Assembly (NCBI GenBank): GCA_900239685.1
Contig: OENT01000460.1
Span: 49,086-113,085 of the forward strand
DNA: 64,000 bases
Direction of reading: 5' to 3'
Source: Rotaria macrura
Lineage: Eukaryota; Rotifera; Eurotatoria; Philodinida; Philodinidae
Position numbers and translations under genes: made by a program. Of the stretch, positions 1 through 14,078 are shown piece after piece; the stretch's first letter is position 1, and each line of letters starts with the position of its first letter. The notes under the pieces are model-generated. The model saw nothing but the letters and a program-made list of their open reading frames with translations. It was not told the origin of the DNA and made no database searches.

Positions 1-532
1 ATATAGTTGTCAGAAAAATAAGAAATAAGTACTAACGAAACAAAAGAATGCATGAAAGATGATTTAGACCGGATGGGGAGCACGCCTGCGGACTCCTATT
101 TCATCAACAACTAGTTATTGCAACGAGTGATGATGGTAGTGTCGTGTTGAATACCAACGCCCGAGCGATTTTCTTTCTTTCTCACACACTTTTTTTTTCT
201 TTTACTCGTCATCCTCGTCTTGTTCCTTTTTTTGTCGTCCTCATTCTCCTTCTCTTTTATTTCCATATGGCGGACATACAAGTCCGAGACGAGAGACGAC
301 GATGTATGTCGTCGACGGTCGGAGAAAGAGAGAATGCGAGCAAAAGATGATTGCATGTCTAATTTGCGTCATGGCGACTACGACTATGCAACGTTCGCTC
401 GCGTCCTCCTTCTCCATTCTTTCTTCGCACAACCATCCTCTAATCCAACGCGAAGGACAAGGCTATTTCTCCTCTCTGTGCGCGTATGTATGTGTGCACG
501 CGTTTGTGCGTATAGATATATAAATATGTATG

Positions 533-571
<39 letters not shown>

Positions 572-1006
572 ATGAGTATGTGTGAGACAGAATACTCAGT
601 TGCTTACTATTATCCACCACGTTAAAATCATGTCCTCATCCTATTTTTCCTTCGGTCTGCTTGTATTGATTTCATCGCTTGTTATCATAGGATGATATAC
701 GTGGAATACTGGATAATTCGTTAGAGGATAATCGAACTTGTTTTTGCATAAGACAAAAATATATACACCTATATATCTCGCACTCGTTTTCTTTTTTTCT
801 ATTCTCATTGCTGTTGTTATTGTCGTCATCATCGTTTTTCTATATTTTATATTCGAACGAGATGTGTATGTGTGCGTCTCGCAATATCAATCATGTCCTA
901 CGCTTCTCTCTCTCTCTCCCTCTCTTTCTTACTCTGTCTCTTCATTTTTCTCGCCATCATACATAATGAATTTACAGAATTCAACAGATTCTTATTTCTA
1001 GAGTGA
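1..1006. other. 5' region of the BCL11-type gene, with microsatellites
   Basis: No gene is visible. The stretch is pyrimidine-rich and holds low-complexity tracts: an alternating TA run at about 533-548 running straight into a TG run at 549-570, and CT-rich blocks near 905-950. The short open frames here are low-complexity and on both strands, so they are not called. The region probably holds the promoter and 5' leader of the zinc finger gene. A TGA lies directly before the ATG at 1007, so an upstream coding exon would need a splice acceptor downstream of that ATG. Confidence 0.5.
533..570. repeat. Compound TA/TG microsatellite
   Basis: A run of alternating TA is followed directly by eleven TG units. 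It lies about 440 nt upstream of the BCL11-type start codon. Confidence 0.9.
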
Positions 1007-3902
1007 ATGCTCAACGGTACTGTTGAGCCACTGCTGACCTTGAACAGCAGTACTACTAGATTAACGTCAACAATGAAGACCAATGGCGATAATAACACTA
1101 ATAACAATGATATATCATCAAGACGATCGGCAATGAAAGCATCATCGTTAGGAATGATGTCTTCAACGAACAGTACGACTACTACTAATAATAATTCTTC
1201 AATAGGCAATGATAATCGGATCAAATTTATTGATATGCTTGTGTGTGGTTCATGTCAACAAGATTTTCAATTGTCCGATATCATTAAATTTATTGAACAT
1301 AAAGCAATATGTGGTAATAAAGAAAATAAACGTAAAATTCCATATTTTCTATCTCAACGACGACAAAGAAAAAGTGACAATGATGATGATGATGATTACG
1401 ATGATGACGATGATGATGACGACAATGATGTTGACGATGATGGAAATAAAAGCCAACAGAGTACTAATTCACATGCCAATGAAAATGAACATCGTTCTCA
1501 ACATCAACAAATATCGAAGAAACAATCAACATTTTCAAAAGCACTTGTTGATACTGGTGCCAATACGTTGAATAGTTCAAGTAAAAAAAATAAATGATAA
1601 CAACAACATTTTCTTAATATAATCGATATATCTATTATTTTACAGATGAACCCTACAATTTCGAATGTAGTAAATGTGGCGATGTCTATAGTACAGGTAA
1701 ACTTTGGAAAAAAAAAATAATTATCTAAAACTAATGTCGACTTATTGGTTTCTTAGCTTGGTATCTCATTCAACATTATCAACGAATGCATGGTATAAAG
1801 ATGTACAGTACATGTCTAAATGAAAATCCTTCAATGAATAATAATCCAATAACATCCATGAGTACTAGTTCATTGTCTAATGAACCTTCAATGCTTAATA
1901 TCGATCTTGGCCTACTTGAAGCTGCACTCAAAAATGTTACTTCTTCTAATCGATCACTCACATCGTCCACAACATTCGCTTCGAATCAATTGATTGCGGC
2001 AGCTAATGCTACTCGCTCAGCGCAGAAACAACAACAACAACAACAGTCGCTTTCGTTACGAACGACAACCGATGCTAGTTGTCTCTCGGCGGGTGCCCAT
2101 TCGAAGGTTAATGCACCATTATCCAGTTTAAATGCATCATCATTTAATTCATCATATCCAAGTTTATTACAAGAAGTTGCTCATCGATCGAATTCAATTG
2201 TTAAATTATTTAATGAAGTAGCTAAACAGCAAACTTGTAAAACATCTGAAAAAGATAAAACTACTAATGATAAAACATCGTTAACAGATACGCAATTTCT
2301 TACACCAAAAGCAGTTGATGTTACAACATCTCGGGTAAGATTTTGCTTTTCTGTTTGTAAAAACAAAACAAAAAAGAAGAGAGAAACTCATTCATTTTTA
2401 TGCCTTACTTTAATTCTAGGTGGAAAATGATTCGAACAATCATGTACATAGCCATGAAGGTAAATTACTGTTCTAAATTGAATTTGCATATGATTAAATA
2501 TTTGATCAAATTTTTCAAGGTACAAGTCATAGTACACGGCGTCAAAAAAGACGTCGACCAACACATTCAGGTCAAAGTGATGAATATGAACAAAAACGAG
2601 CAATCCCAACAACCTTTGTTCCTTCACGTCGTCTATCAGCATCATCAACACGTTCAGTTTGTTTATCATCATCCGAAGATGAACCGGGAACCTCAACCAA
2701 TCATCAAGAAATAAATAAAAACAAATCAAACACATCTGAAGCATTCGTCATACAACTGTCATCGCAATCACAACGAAAACGTCATCAACGTAAACCGACT
2801 CGATTATCAAATGGCACATCACAACAACAAGAATTGAATATTTCTGTTAAAAATGAACCATCGACAGTAGATGATAATCGACTAATGGTAAGAAAAAAAC
2901 CTGGACTACTTGTTACAAATAGTGGCAACAATACTAACGAAAATTATCAATGGATTCATCAAGCCTTTCGATCGATTGTACCGTCAACTGATATCGATTC
3001 GTCGATACAACAGAATTCAACATCACCACAATCAAGTAAGAAAAATAAGACACACGCTCTTTACGTTAAAGTAACACTTTTCATTTTATTCTTTGTGTGC
3101 AGACTCCATCGTTGACAGTGGTACTGGTTTAATATCAGCACGTTCATCGCCATCATTATCAACTACTCCACCATGTTCTACATCCGTACTTAATTTATCA
3201 ACAAGTGGAAGTACAAATAATAACAATAACAATAATAATAATAATAATAATCATACCGGTGATCAAACTATGACGACTCATTCTCAATCATCAACACACG
3301 GAAAAAGTTCTCATCAAACAAGAGCAATAAATCAAACTAATTTAAATGGTGGTCATGTATCTAGTCCTAACTCTCAACGACTCATAAAACGTGATCGACG
3401 GAATGATACATGTGAATTTTGTGGAAAAGTTTTTAAAAATTGTTCAAATCTAACTGTTCATCGACGTAGTCATACAGGTTAGAAAACAAAACTACAATTG
3501 CTTCTATTCGAAAATATTATCTTTGATTTTATTTTTTAAGGTGAAAAACCATATAAATGTGAACTGTGCGCATACGCATGTGCGCAATCATCAAAATTAA
3601 CACGTCATATGAAAACACATGGCCGTGATGGCAATGAAGCGTTCCATTGTCGATATTGTTCAATGCCGTTTTCTGTTGCAAGCACGTTGGAAAAACACAT
3701 GCGCCGTTGCGAACGTAATCCACAAATTCTTGCTGTTTTTAAACAACAACAGCAACAAATAAGTTCCACTGGTTCAACTAGAAGATCGACAAATGCCATT
3801 AAAACTGAATATACTGTCGATGATAATGATGAAATGATGACTAATGATTATTCATCGTTTGCTGAAATAATTGATGAACAAAATGAACTCGGTTTAGAAG
3901 AA

Positions 3903-3935
<33 letters not shown>

Positions 3936-3983
3936 ATAGATCTTAACGAAGAAAGTGAACAGGCATCAAACGAGCAAACTTGA
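1007..3983 (+). CDS. BCL11: BCL11-type C2H2 zinc finger transcription regulator
   Basis: Nuclear DNA-binding regulator of the BCL11A/B (CTIP) family. Seven exons: 1007-1580, 1646-1696, 1757-2334, 2420-2459, 2520-3035, 3103-3477 and 3541-3983, giving 858 residues. The N-terminal CCHC finger (about residues 80-102, CGSC then FIEHKAIC) matches the BCL11 N-terminal finger. A single C2H2 finger follows at 199-220 (CSKC, then AWYLIQH and H). Three C-terminal fingers (about 690-770) carry [36 protein letters not shown] and [13 protein letters not shown], almost identical to vertebrate BCL11. After them come NAIKTE, which resembles the vertebrate C-terminus, and a new acidic tail. The central finger pair and the N-terminal MSRRKQ motif of vertebrate BCL11 are not visible. 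Poly-Asp runs in exons 1 and 7 come from GAT repeats. The family assignment is secure; the start codon is less certain. Confidence 0.9.
1378..1442 (+). repeat. GAT-type trinucleotide repeat coding poly-Asp
   Basis: Imperfect GAT/GAC triplets inside exon 1 of the BCL11-type gene encode an aspartate-rich tract just after the first zinc finger. A second, purer tract (about 3903-3936) encodes ten aspartates in the C-terminal tail. Confidence 0.85.
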
Positions 3984-6900
3984 GTTTCTTTTCTTTTCTT
4001 TTCTTTCTTCTTTTGTTTATTCAGATACCGTTGTCTCTTTTTCTCTCTGTATTTGTTGTGTGTATCTTTAAATTATTTTCATCATTGATTATCTACAACC
4101 GTTTTCGTTCTGCTCCTATATTCGGGTTATTTCTTTATTTTTGTTTTGCTGTCTCTTGTGTGTCCCCGGTTGGTTGGTCGTTTGTTATATTTCAACCGAA
4201 CAAACACGGAACAGTTTTTCATTTCGCTTTCGATAGAGTACGTGTGTTGATGAATCTGATGAACAGTCTCTTTTATCTATGATCTCTCTTTTTCTTTTCT
4301 TTGCATATACATATATATATATATATAAGCTTTCGTGTTGCTGACTTATTTTCGAAAAGAGAAAATATCTTCGTTCCTATTACCCGTGCATTTGTATGTA
4401 TTTAGACAGAGAGAAAGAACAGTTATAAATGTTTTGTTCCCTTTTGTTTGTTCTACTTTCGTTTTCTCTGGTTTTTCGTGTAGACGACGAAATGACTGAA
4501 TGACTCTCTACTTTGTGTTCTTCTATATTATTCTTACATCGGGTTGCTCTTTATTATTTTGTTGTTCCGTGTGTGAGTGCGTGTTTGTATCTAAAGCGAG
4601 GTTAATGAACAGTAGTCGGAAAAAGACGACATAGAAGTGTCATTTCATAATTGTGTTTCTCATTTTATGTTAACTGTATCTGTGTTATTTGTTGTAACGT
4701 TCATTAACATTACAAGCCTCTTTTCTTTCTTTTTCCTGCTTGTTCTTCTCTCTTTTTTTTTTCTATAATTGATAATTAAGAATTTGAAAAAAAAGCATAA
4801 AAGTACACGTATTAGAAAACGATCTGTCTTTTCCTTATTGGTGTGTATGACTTTATGTGATACGAATTTAGACAAGTGTAAAAACAGGGTTTTATCCTTT
4901 GGCAACTGTGCCCGATGATGTATTGTTTCCATCGATTATAAATATTTCAAGAGCACATAATTGCCTTGAGTTCTACTATTGTATTATTTGGTGTCTTTAT
5001 GACATTATCTATAAATACAAACAACCATTAGTTGGCTTACAAATTATTGGCTTTTGCATTTTATCTATTCTTTTGTTTTATGTGTCATTGCCAAATAAAT
5101 CAAACAATAATATATGCGATTTAGTACAGCTTCTCTATAAACTTGGGTACAAAAACATTTATCTTATACACGTGTTTTATAACATGGAAGTGAAACATAC
5201 TTTTACAAAATGGTTTATTTTATTATATAATTCATAGTATTTATTTATTTGCTTTTCAAGTCATTGGAGATTATCAATCAACAAGAGTATTTTAATTTGA
5301 TTTTATTATTATTTATTTACACAAAAGTTCGATTACAATTGCAAACATTCGACATTACTTTAAGAAAATGTGTAATGCTACAATGTAAATTATTTTCATC
5401 AGTAATTGTGTGTATCTATTATTGCAGTATATCAAGATAGTATGACGTATCAACAAATGTTTTCATATGAGTACATGTCCATAGGTTAATGGAAGTAATA
5501 TTAGAGTAGAGATTTTCATACGATATATTTATTTATTTATTCATCAATATCAAACAATAGCTTAGTTATGAGAATGTTTTATATAGTTTTATTCTTTTTA
5601 ACTAAATTAAACAATATTATTGCATTTAGAATTCCTTTATGTTCTTGATGAAAGAAAATCTTTGTTATTTTTTCAAAGAACATATGATTTTATCGACTGG
5701 ATAATATTTGATTAGCAATGATTGATTGATGTATGAAACATTGTGAATTGAAGGCTTCAATGAGGAGAGATCCCCGATGGCTTCATTGTGTTTTTCACCA
5801 TGATTTATCTCATTCAATTTCATGTAAATTTCGTTATGTATATAGAGCATATGTTTTTAATGCATTAGTGACTATAGTATGTTAACAACATCAACAATGT
5901 TGCACTAGATGGATATGCTCCTGAAATGTTTCAACAAAATCAACTGTTACAAAAGTAACGGATGCAATCAATCAATTAAAATGTTCTTGATGTGATTACA
6001 TAAAGTACGAATAAAAAGGTCAAAGTACTTCACTTATCGAGATTTTACGTGTTATTTCATTCTAATTTTGTCAGTAACATTTTAAAATGAATACGTCCAG
6101 CAACAAGATATTCTTTCACAAAAAAATTATCTTTTTTTCTAATTCGACTTGAAGTACAATGTAAATACTGACTTGCTTGTTTTGTTTTGAAAAAGATTTC
6201 AAAAGAAATCTGAAATGTAGTTCGATAATCTTAATATAGAAAAATAAAAAGCACCTTATCTTTTTAATCAACTTAATTTCGTTTGATTGATTCTCAATGA
6301 TGGATTGACAAATGGGCAAACTCAGTGACTCGATGTTATAAATTCATTAGAAATTTTTCTAAGAATTGGAAAGGACATGTCACACAACAACATCGAAGAC
6401 TACACTACTCGAAGTATATAACAAGCAACATTGTAAATTACTCTGTTGAAATTTACGGTCATTTAATCTGTGAAAGTATGAGAATGCTAAATATACATAT
6501 GACGTATTTAGTCGTTTGAATTCAGTTCAGAGGAAAGTGTCGGAGTCTTGAACTACAATGTTTTGCTCATTCTTACATATCACTCAAGAAAGTCATTTGT
6601 TGCAGATGTCAACAACGTATTTACCTAAAAAAGCCTTATATTTGAGAGAAATTATTTTTATGAATCCTTGATGATATGTGATATAATCTAATTCTATATT
6701 TGGAGAAAAATGTGCAAGAGTCCGTATAATTTAGAAATATACCAAAAATAGAACATGCTTTCGGTTGAACTTCTTTATGTGACATGCCACCGTGACATAT
6801 GTTTGAAGTGAAAATACACGTGAATTTATCTTGAACAAGATTGCTGTACACGTAAATATCTTGTATATCATAACAAGAATTTTTCTACGACTCCTAATTA

Positions 6901-9601
6901 TGATTCCTTTCATCTCTGACAAGTCAATTATTGTTATACAGTCGATGTCTATCGTATTGTAATAGATAAGTCGAAGTCTATCGCTGATTTACGATTCGAA
7001 TGTCAAGATAGATTCAAAAGTACATATCTGTGCATGAAATGAATAGTTTTAGGCAAGTGATCACATGTCTTTATGCACGAAAGCTAATAGTCGTCATCGT
7101 TCTCTACTCAAGGACCTCTAGTGATAAGTTCTGTGTTAGACAAAGTAGAATTCATTGAAATTTTTCTTAACCATCGACAGTTAACACTATGAATCAACAA
7201 AAATATTTTCAAGTATAAAGAAACTCATTTCTTCTATGAAATATTTCAACCTCATAATTAAATTTTGTTTTAGGTAAAACAATTCTAAATAGCTCTTTTC
7301 GAGGTTCTAGTTGAATCGTTGACTTGGTTTTTCGATCTGCTCTATTTATTAAACGCGAGTTCGGTTTGATAGATAGGCACTGTATTTCCCATGAAACTAC
7401 TATTCAACAATGTTCGTTCTTGTATTTCTACCTTCCAAATGAGAATCGTATGAAGAAGTTTCGTTGTAGATAATAATGTTTCTAAAGACAAGCATAATTC
7501 AAAAATATTCAGTCGGTCACAATTGAGAAGGCATTTTTAAAACGATAAAAAGAAGATGTTGTTGCGAAATTAGATTGGTGTCAACAAGTGATAGAAAACG
7601 GACGAGCACGATTATTCTACGTAAGCTTGAATACAATCACAAATGATTAAACATCTATGAATGGTGATTTATGAAATACAATGACGAAATATCGTCTTGA
7701 TTCACTGCGTCATGATTTTTAAGACCTTATTTCAAGTGAGGAGTACCTTAAATTCAAACAAATCGAATTAGAATCACTCGATGATTTATTAAGTAAATAA
7801 TTCTTGCACTTGGAAGCGTTCTATATTATCATTAGAGTGTTTCGAAGCAAAAAGTACTATTTATTATTGCAATTGATGAAAATTTTCGATTAATCGAACA
7901 TATTAATTTTACCCATATTGTTAAATATATTTGTTGCGATACATAGTATCATGTTCGGTGCAACAAAATACTTTCAAGAATTCAATCAAAAACTCATGGC
8001 TCGTTTATCGTTGTAAGTTTTTTTTCTAACTTCTTCAATATTTGATGAACCATTCATTGCATTCCTATGAATCAAGTATTAAAAGAACTCTATTTTACTG
8101 CAAATAAGTTCATAGTGTATTATGTTTGGTTAGTCTTTTTTTAGTTGTTGAGTTTATCAACGGGGGTCATATTGATTAGGGTGCTTGACGCTACAACAAT
8201 AATTAATACGTTGGCATCATAATTTATATTAAATATCTGATGATAACCAGTATCAATTAAAAGTATTCGAAATGGAACTTTACTATTATTGTGTGCGATC
8301 AAAACTATGCGTGAATAGATAATACATGGAACGGAATCGTTTTTCATTAAGCTCGAACATTCGATTTAATCATCAAACGTAAAATATTACACACAAATAA
8401 TCGATCAATTCGACGAACACGTTTTCTTTTGGCTTCTGTGCTGCAATTAATTAGTACATTGTTTAAAAAAGACTTGACATTTTTATCTCTTTGCACAGAT
8501 CGATGCTGGGTGGATACAAACTGATAACCTTGAACTATGAGCTCGAAACAGAAGACTATTGTTATCGATGGAAGAATGATAATTAATTTTGACAAGTTTA
8601 ATTCAATAGTTTATTCAAATTGAAACGAAAAACCATTGTTGCTGAACATTGCAAGTTCAATGATATGTACGGTTTCTTAAATTGAATTCAAAATTGAGAG
8701 CGAGAGACATCAATAACCGATATTGATTTAATTATCAGTGTTATACTTGTGGCAGTACCTCAAAATGACTACATGATTGAATTGAATTATCATATAACTT
8801 ATGACTGATTAGTTGATAATATTTATTCATTTGGCGGAGAACAATTTCAGTTGTAATTGTTTTGCTAATGTTAAACGACTCATCGACTAAATTTTTTTGT
8901 ACTATACTACGCTATTGTATATTTAACAAATTTTATTCGTTTTTTGGTCATGCATTATATCTATTGTTTTGCAAACAATATGTCTTTGCCGTGGCATCTT
9001 GTGATGTACGACATCTACTGAAAGACAATACAAAGAGAGAGAAAACATCAGAAAGAGATGATGTGGCTGGATATTTTCAAAGTACAAATCAGGTTAACTC
9101 ATCAATGAAGGTATAAGGCATCAAATAAAAGATCAGTGAGTGCTTGCTCTACTTTTTATTCGTCTGAAAATAAAGAATCATATGTGCAAGAGATAACATT
9201 AATATTTTGCGTAGTAAGAAATATAAAATGGGTTATATATGGCGTTACTTTTGCTGTTTGCTATATCGATCGACTGTGTTGTGTTGCATTGTCTAATCTA
9301 TACTTCTTTTTCTTTCTCCTTCACTTCACTTAGTATGAGATTGATACAATAAGTCAATTATTGGGTTTATAGTTTTCCAAATTATAACATTTTTTTCGGT
9401 TAATACTTCGACATTGACATTTCACAGGGTTAGTTTAAATATCTTTACTATCGTTGTTTTTTCTCGATATTAATTTATAAGAGAGTAATTAGTTCGCAAA
9501 TAAAATTCATATCGTCTGTCAATGAATTTGAATCAAAAGAACAGTATCTCTATACGCATACAACCAATGAACATATATCATTTTCTAGAAACTGATCGGT
9601 C
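3984..9601. other. Long intergenic region, no gene recognised
   Basis: The first kilobase (3984 to about 4900) is T- and CT-rich and probably includes the 3' untranslated region of the zinc finger gene. The rest is AT-rich. Its few short open frames (for example 4899-5237 and 8862-9116) have low-complexity products and no recognisable domain or splice context. No repeat structure stood out. Confidence 0.6.
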
Positions 9602-12600
9602 ATGTTACATTCTCGGCTTTTAACTACCAGTCAAGCTTTATTTCAGCGAACTCTTGTAACTCAGACGAAAAATTCTGCTACTAATTTAAATAATAATCAA
9701 CAGAATGATATAACAAACTTGTACACATCATCGAGCAATTCATTGAGTCCACCAGAACGACCATTCACTTATCAATTTACTCATCAAGTTACAAATCAAG
9801 TTCCACCACTTGAATATATTGATTTATACAAAAGAGACTTAGCGTTATGTGAATTTCTTACGAAAGAAAATAAAGGACAAATTAAAGACATGGGTAATGA
9901 ATTAGGCACTTTTCATTGGTTTGAACAAGGTCAACTAGCTAATCGATATACACCTAAATTACGTCAATATGATCGTTATGGTCATCGTATTGATGAAGTT
10001 CAATTTCATCCGGCTTACCATGATCTTATGACAATCGGAATGAGATATGGGGTAAGCTATAGAAGTTTATTCATCTGAACAGTTATTTAATTCCGGTCGG
10101 TTCAGTGCAAGACCGGTGACAAATATCAATCTAATCAACGAATAATCTGAAATCATGTTCATGATTTTCGGTTAATGTTAGACTTGCACAGAAGACTTAT
10201 TTGCAATAGACATGGGCTAGAAATCGAGTGTAGTTGAAGATTTAATATGAGAGTAAAAGAAACAAGAAAGCTTTTTCGAACTCTAACTTCTAAATGAAGT
10301 CAATCTTCAAAAATTTAGAAATTAACCTAATTATGATCTGTTTCTTTACAGTTTTCTTCATCTACAATATTCTACTTAGTGAAAAGAGAATAACAAATCG
10401 GAAAATATCTGTTTTGTATCAAATTATTTGATTTGACAGAAATTCTTTAATAGATTTCTGACTACTTTCTCCTCCTATATCCATCCTATGATATACATAT
10501 TTAAGACTAAATTAGCACCACCTTTCCGTGAGATAAGTTCACATTTTGAGGTCATCAGGACAAAAATCAGTTTTGTAAAAATGGAATTCTAATTTTAATA
10601 TCTGATCCATATCTCAACATCAAAGATTTACTTTCAAAGTTCAAAATAGTCTATCTGTCTGTGATAGACACAAAAAAGAAAAATGGATTCTGGTGAATCC
10701 TAAGATTTAAACTTTTCTCTCTTTGAATTTATAGCTTTTGCCGATTTTACTATGACATCTTTGCAAAATCAATTCGAGTATCTTATCTGTAATTATGATT
10801 CAAAACTTTATACTACTTAATGATACGTGATAAAGTCGTATAATACAACAAATATTTCAGATACATGACACGAGATTCTTACTAAAAGAAAGGTAAAACG
10901 TTTTATAAGAAAAAGGATAATTCTTCTAGAGAAGTTGAAATAGACTCACCGTTTCTTTGAATTATTTCTTCGAGATAGTCTGAATTAGAAAACAAAACTA
11001 ATTAGTTGATAAATATCAAATCAGCTTGTTTATTTGCTTAGGTTCATTCTGTAGCTTGGGATTCGCTACCTGGATCGGGAAGCAATGTTAATCCGGATGG
11101 ACATTTGCAGCATGCTGTAAGCAATTCAACAACCAAAACTATGATATTTACATTCAACCCATTCATGTTTCTTATTTAAGGCAGCGTTGTATATTCTAAC
11201 ACAAATCGAAGCAGGTGTTTGTTGTCCATTGTCAATGACATATTCTGGTTATCCGATTCTTCATCGTTATCTTCATTGCACGGAAAAAAAGTTAACCGAT
11301 AGTTTTCCTATAGAACGTATTTTATCTCGTCAATACGATAAACGATGTTTACCGGCCAATATGAAATCTGGATTAACAATAGGTTGACAAGAAAGTTTTC
11401 TTCGAGAAATATATATTTCAAATTATGTTTAACAATAGGAATGGCACTAACTGAAAAACAAGGTGGTAGCGATGTTCGACTCAATACAACGAAAGCTTAT
11501 TGTGATAATCGAAAGGAGAAACGTTATATTCTAATCGGTCATAAGTAATAAGCAAATCAAGAAAAAACTGAATCATATTTATTATTATCTATTAGATGGT
11601 TTTGTTCGGCTCCCATGAGTGATGGTTTTCTTGTTCTTGCTCAAATTCATCATGATGATAATCTCACTCAGCCATCATCTACAAGTTCACCGTCGTGTTT
11701 TTTTGTTCCACGTTGGTTACCGAATGGAGAACGTAATCCATTTTATATTCAACGGTTAAAAGATAAACTCGGCAATCGCTCAAACGCATCAGGTGAAATC
11801 GAATTTAACAATACTCAAGCTGTACGTAGACGACAAGAAACTATTTGAACAAATAAATTTACATTGGAAAATTTTCTAGTGGTTACTAGGGAAAGAACAT
11901 AGTGGTATTAAAGTTATTATTGATATGATCAATGGTACACGATTAGATAGTGCAGTTTCAAGTGCTGCCCTAATGAGACAAGCTTTAGTGCAAGTAAACA
12001 TTATTTTCTATATTGATTAGAAAAGGTCAGTAGAAAAATTTTGTTTTCTTATAACAATAGGCAACTTGGCATGCTCGTCATCGGAAAGCTTTTGGCCAAT
12101 TATTAATTCATCAACCATTGATGAAACAAGTTCTCATCGATCTATTACTTGAATCCGAAGCAGCTACAACTCTTGTTATGTATCTTGCAACACTCTACGA
12201 TGTTACATATAATAATATGCATTCAAATAATACAGCGGAAACAAAAGCATTGACACGTATAGCTTCGGCTATAGCAAAATTTTGGATATGCAAACGAACA
12301 CCAGAGACAACATACGAAGCATTAGAATGTCTTGGCGGTGCTGGATTTGTGGAAGACTCAATTATGTCACGTATATATCGTGAAGCACCAGTGAATAGTA
12401 TTTGGTAAATATTTATGTTACGAAATGTCAAAAAATTGGAAATTTGAGTATAGTCATCATTGGACGTCATTTTTCGAGTTATCTTCAAACATGTTGTTGT
12501 TGTTGTTGTTGTTTGAGTAGTAAAACCGTTGGTTTTATAGTCGAATTTTGGGAAAAGCAATTTTTGAAAGAAAGCTTCCCATCAAAATTATCCTAATGAA

Positions 12601-13734
12601 ATCAGATTTCAAAAATTTTAATTTTAATTCCAAAATTTGTGTTGTTGGTGCTCACTATCTCACAGGATATCATCTGAAGAGTATGGTTAATATTTGACAA
12701 GTTTTTTCTTCATAATTGAGAAAATGACGTTTTGTTTTATTTTCATGTGATTGTACATTTCAGCTATGTTCAAAACTTTGGACTATGCAATCGTCTGCTA
12801 CAAATGAGAAGAACTTGATACTTAGACTTTATCGAAAAACTTGTATGGAATTATAGATTTGATACTAGGAGTAATTCTTAGCTATGGGCTAACATTTTAT
12901 TTTGGCAACATAATCGAAGATACTTAGGCTTTTAAAGATAGAATTTCTCTCACTAATGGTCTATGCATTATGAGATTTAACCATGTTCCATTAGTATGTT
13001 GATTGACATTATTACCTATTGACAGATGCGCAATGCAAACTAGAACTTTCTACGATATATATATATATTTTAAGATAAACGAACTCGTTTAGTTTTTAGA
13101 AATCTATCTACAAGGTTTTACATGAACGATAAACTTTAGTTTACTGTTCCGAATCTATCAAGCCTAATCTTTTTGAATATCATGACTTGTATTCTCCCGC
13201 TGATTCAATTGTTCCTATGAAGAAAAAATTCACATATTTTTTTTCCAAGAAATATAGGATAAACAAATTTGAAAGTGATATTATAATATTTTCATTCCAA
13301 ACAAGATGTTTAAATGTTGTATATTCAAAACAGTCTATTTTATTTCTACGTTTACTTTTAGGGAGGGTAGTGGTAATGTTATTTGTTTGGATATAGTACG
13401 TTCGATGAAAAAATCACCTGAATCACTTGAAGCATATATATCGTTTATGCATGAAACTAAAGGCTCAAATAAACATTTAGATGCTGCATTTGAACAGGTC
13501 GAAAAGAATCTACTAAGGAAAAATCTTCCAGTTCATACGCTCGAGCGTCATGCGCGAACATTGGCTACACAAGTAGCATTATGTCTTCAAGCTGGTTTAC
13601 TTATTCGTCATTTACCACAATCAGTTAGTGATATATTTTGTGCATCACGTCTTGGGCCTAATCGTGGTTCGATTTTTGGTGATTTACCAATAGATATTGA
13701 TACAGATGTACTATTAAAGAGATTACCTTTTTGA
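9602..13734 (+). CDS. AidB/ACDH-11-type acyl-CoA dehydrogenase
   Basis: FAD-dependent acyl-CoA dehydrogenase of the AidB subfamily, the group containing bacterial AidB and nematode ACDH-11. Eight exons: 9602-10051, 11042-11116, 11181-11382, 11439-11544, 11596-11821, 11880-11993, 12061-12404 and 13362-13734, giving 629 residues. Subfamily signatures in order: THQVTNQVPPLE near the N-terminus, RYGHRIDEVQFHPAYHDLM, the substrate and flavin segment TIGMALTEKQGGSDVRLNTT, GHKWFCSAPMSDGFLVLAQ, QRLKDKLGNRSNAS, ESEAATTLVM, and REAPVNSIWEGSGNVICLD, which holds the conserved glutamate. The first 30 residues are rich in Arg, Ser and Thr and lack acids, consistent with a mitochondrial presequence (inferred). 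Two introns are near 1 kb. No defect was seen, so it is probably functional. An AATAAA at about 13866 may be its polyadenylation signal. The natural substrate cannot be read from sequence. Confidence 0.93.
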
Positions 13735-14078
13735 GTTACGTGTTCTTTTTATTGTATCATTTAAAAAAAAACGAGTCTTGTTTCTTTTCTTTTTTGTTTT
13801 GTTTTTATAAATAGATACAACGCAATTGATTAGTTATAAACATTTATATATAGTAAATACTAATGAATAAATTCATATCTGAGCAGATTTCGCTTAGATA
13901 TTATTCAAGGTTTAATAAATAGATAAAAAACGTTTCATTATCAAAAATATTGTTTTAGGCTCATCGATTTCTGTTTTAAATTCTAATAAAATTGCAAAGA
14001 ATGAAATTAAAAAATACTGAGCTTATTGTTGCGGTCTGTGTTTTTCATAATCCGACATTAACATTGCACATACGTATT
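13735..14078. other. Convergent intergenic gap
   Basis: AT-rich spacer between the converging AidB-type and calmodulin-like genes. It holds an AATAAA near 13866 on the plus strand. No coding signal is visible. Confidence 0.6.
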
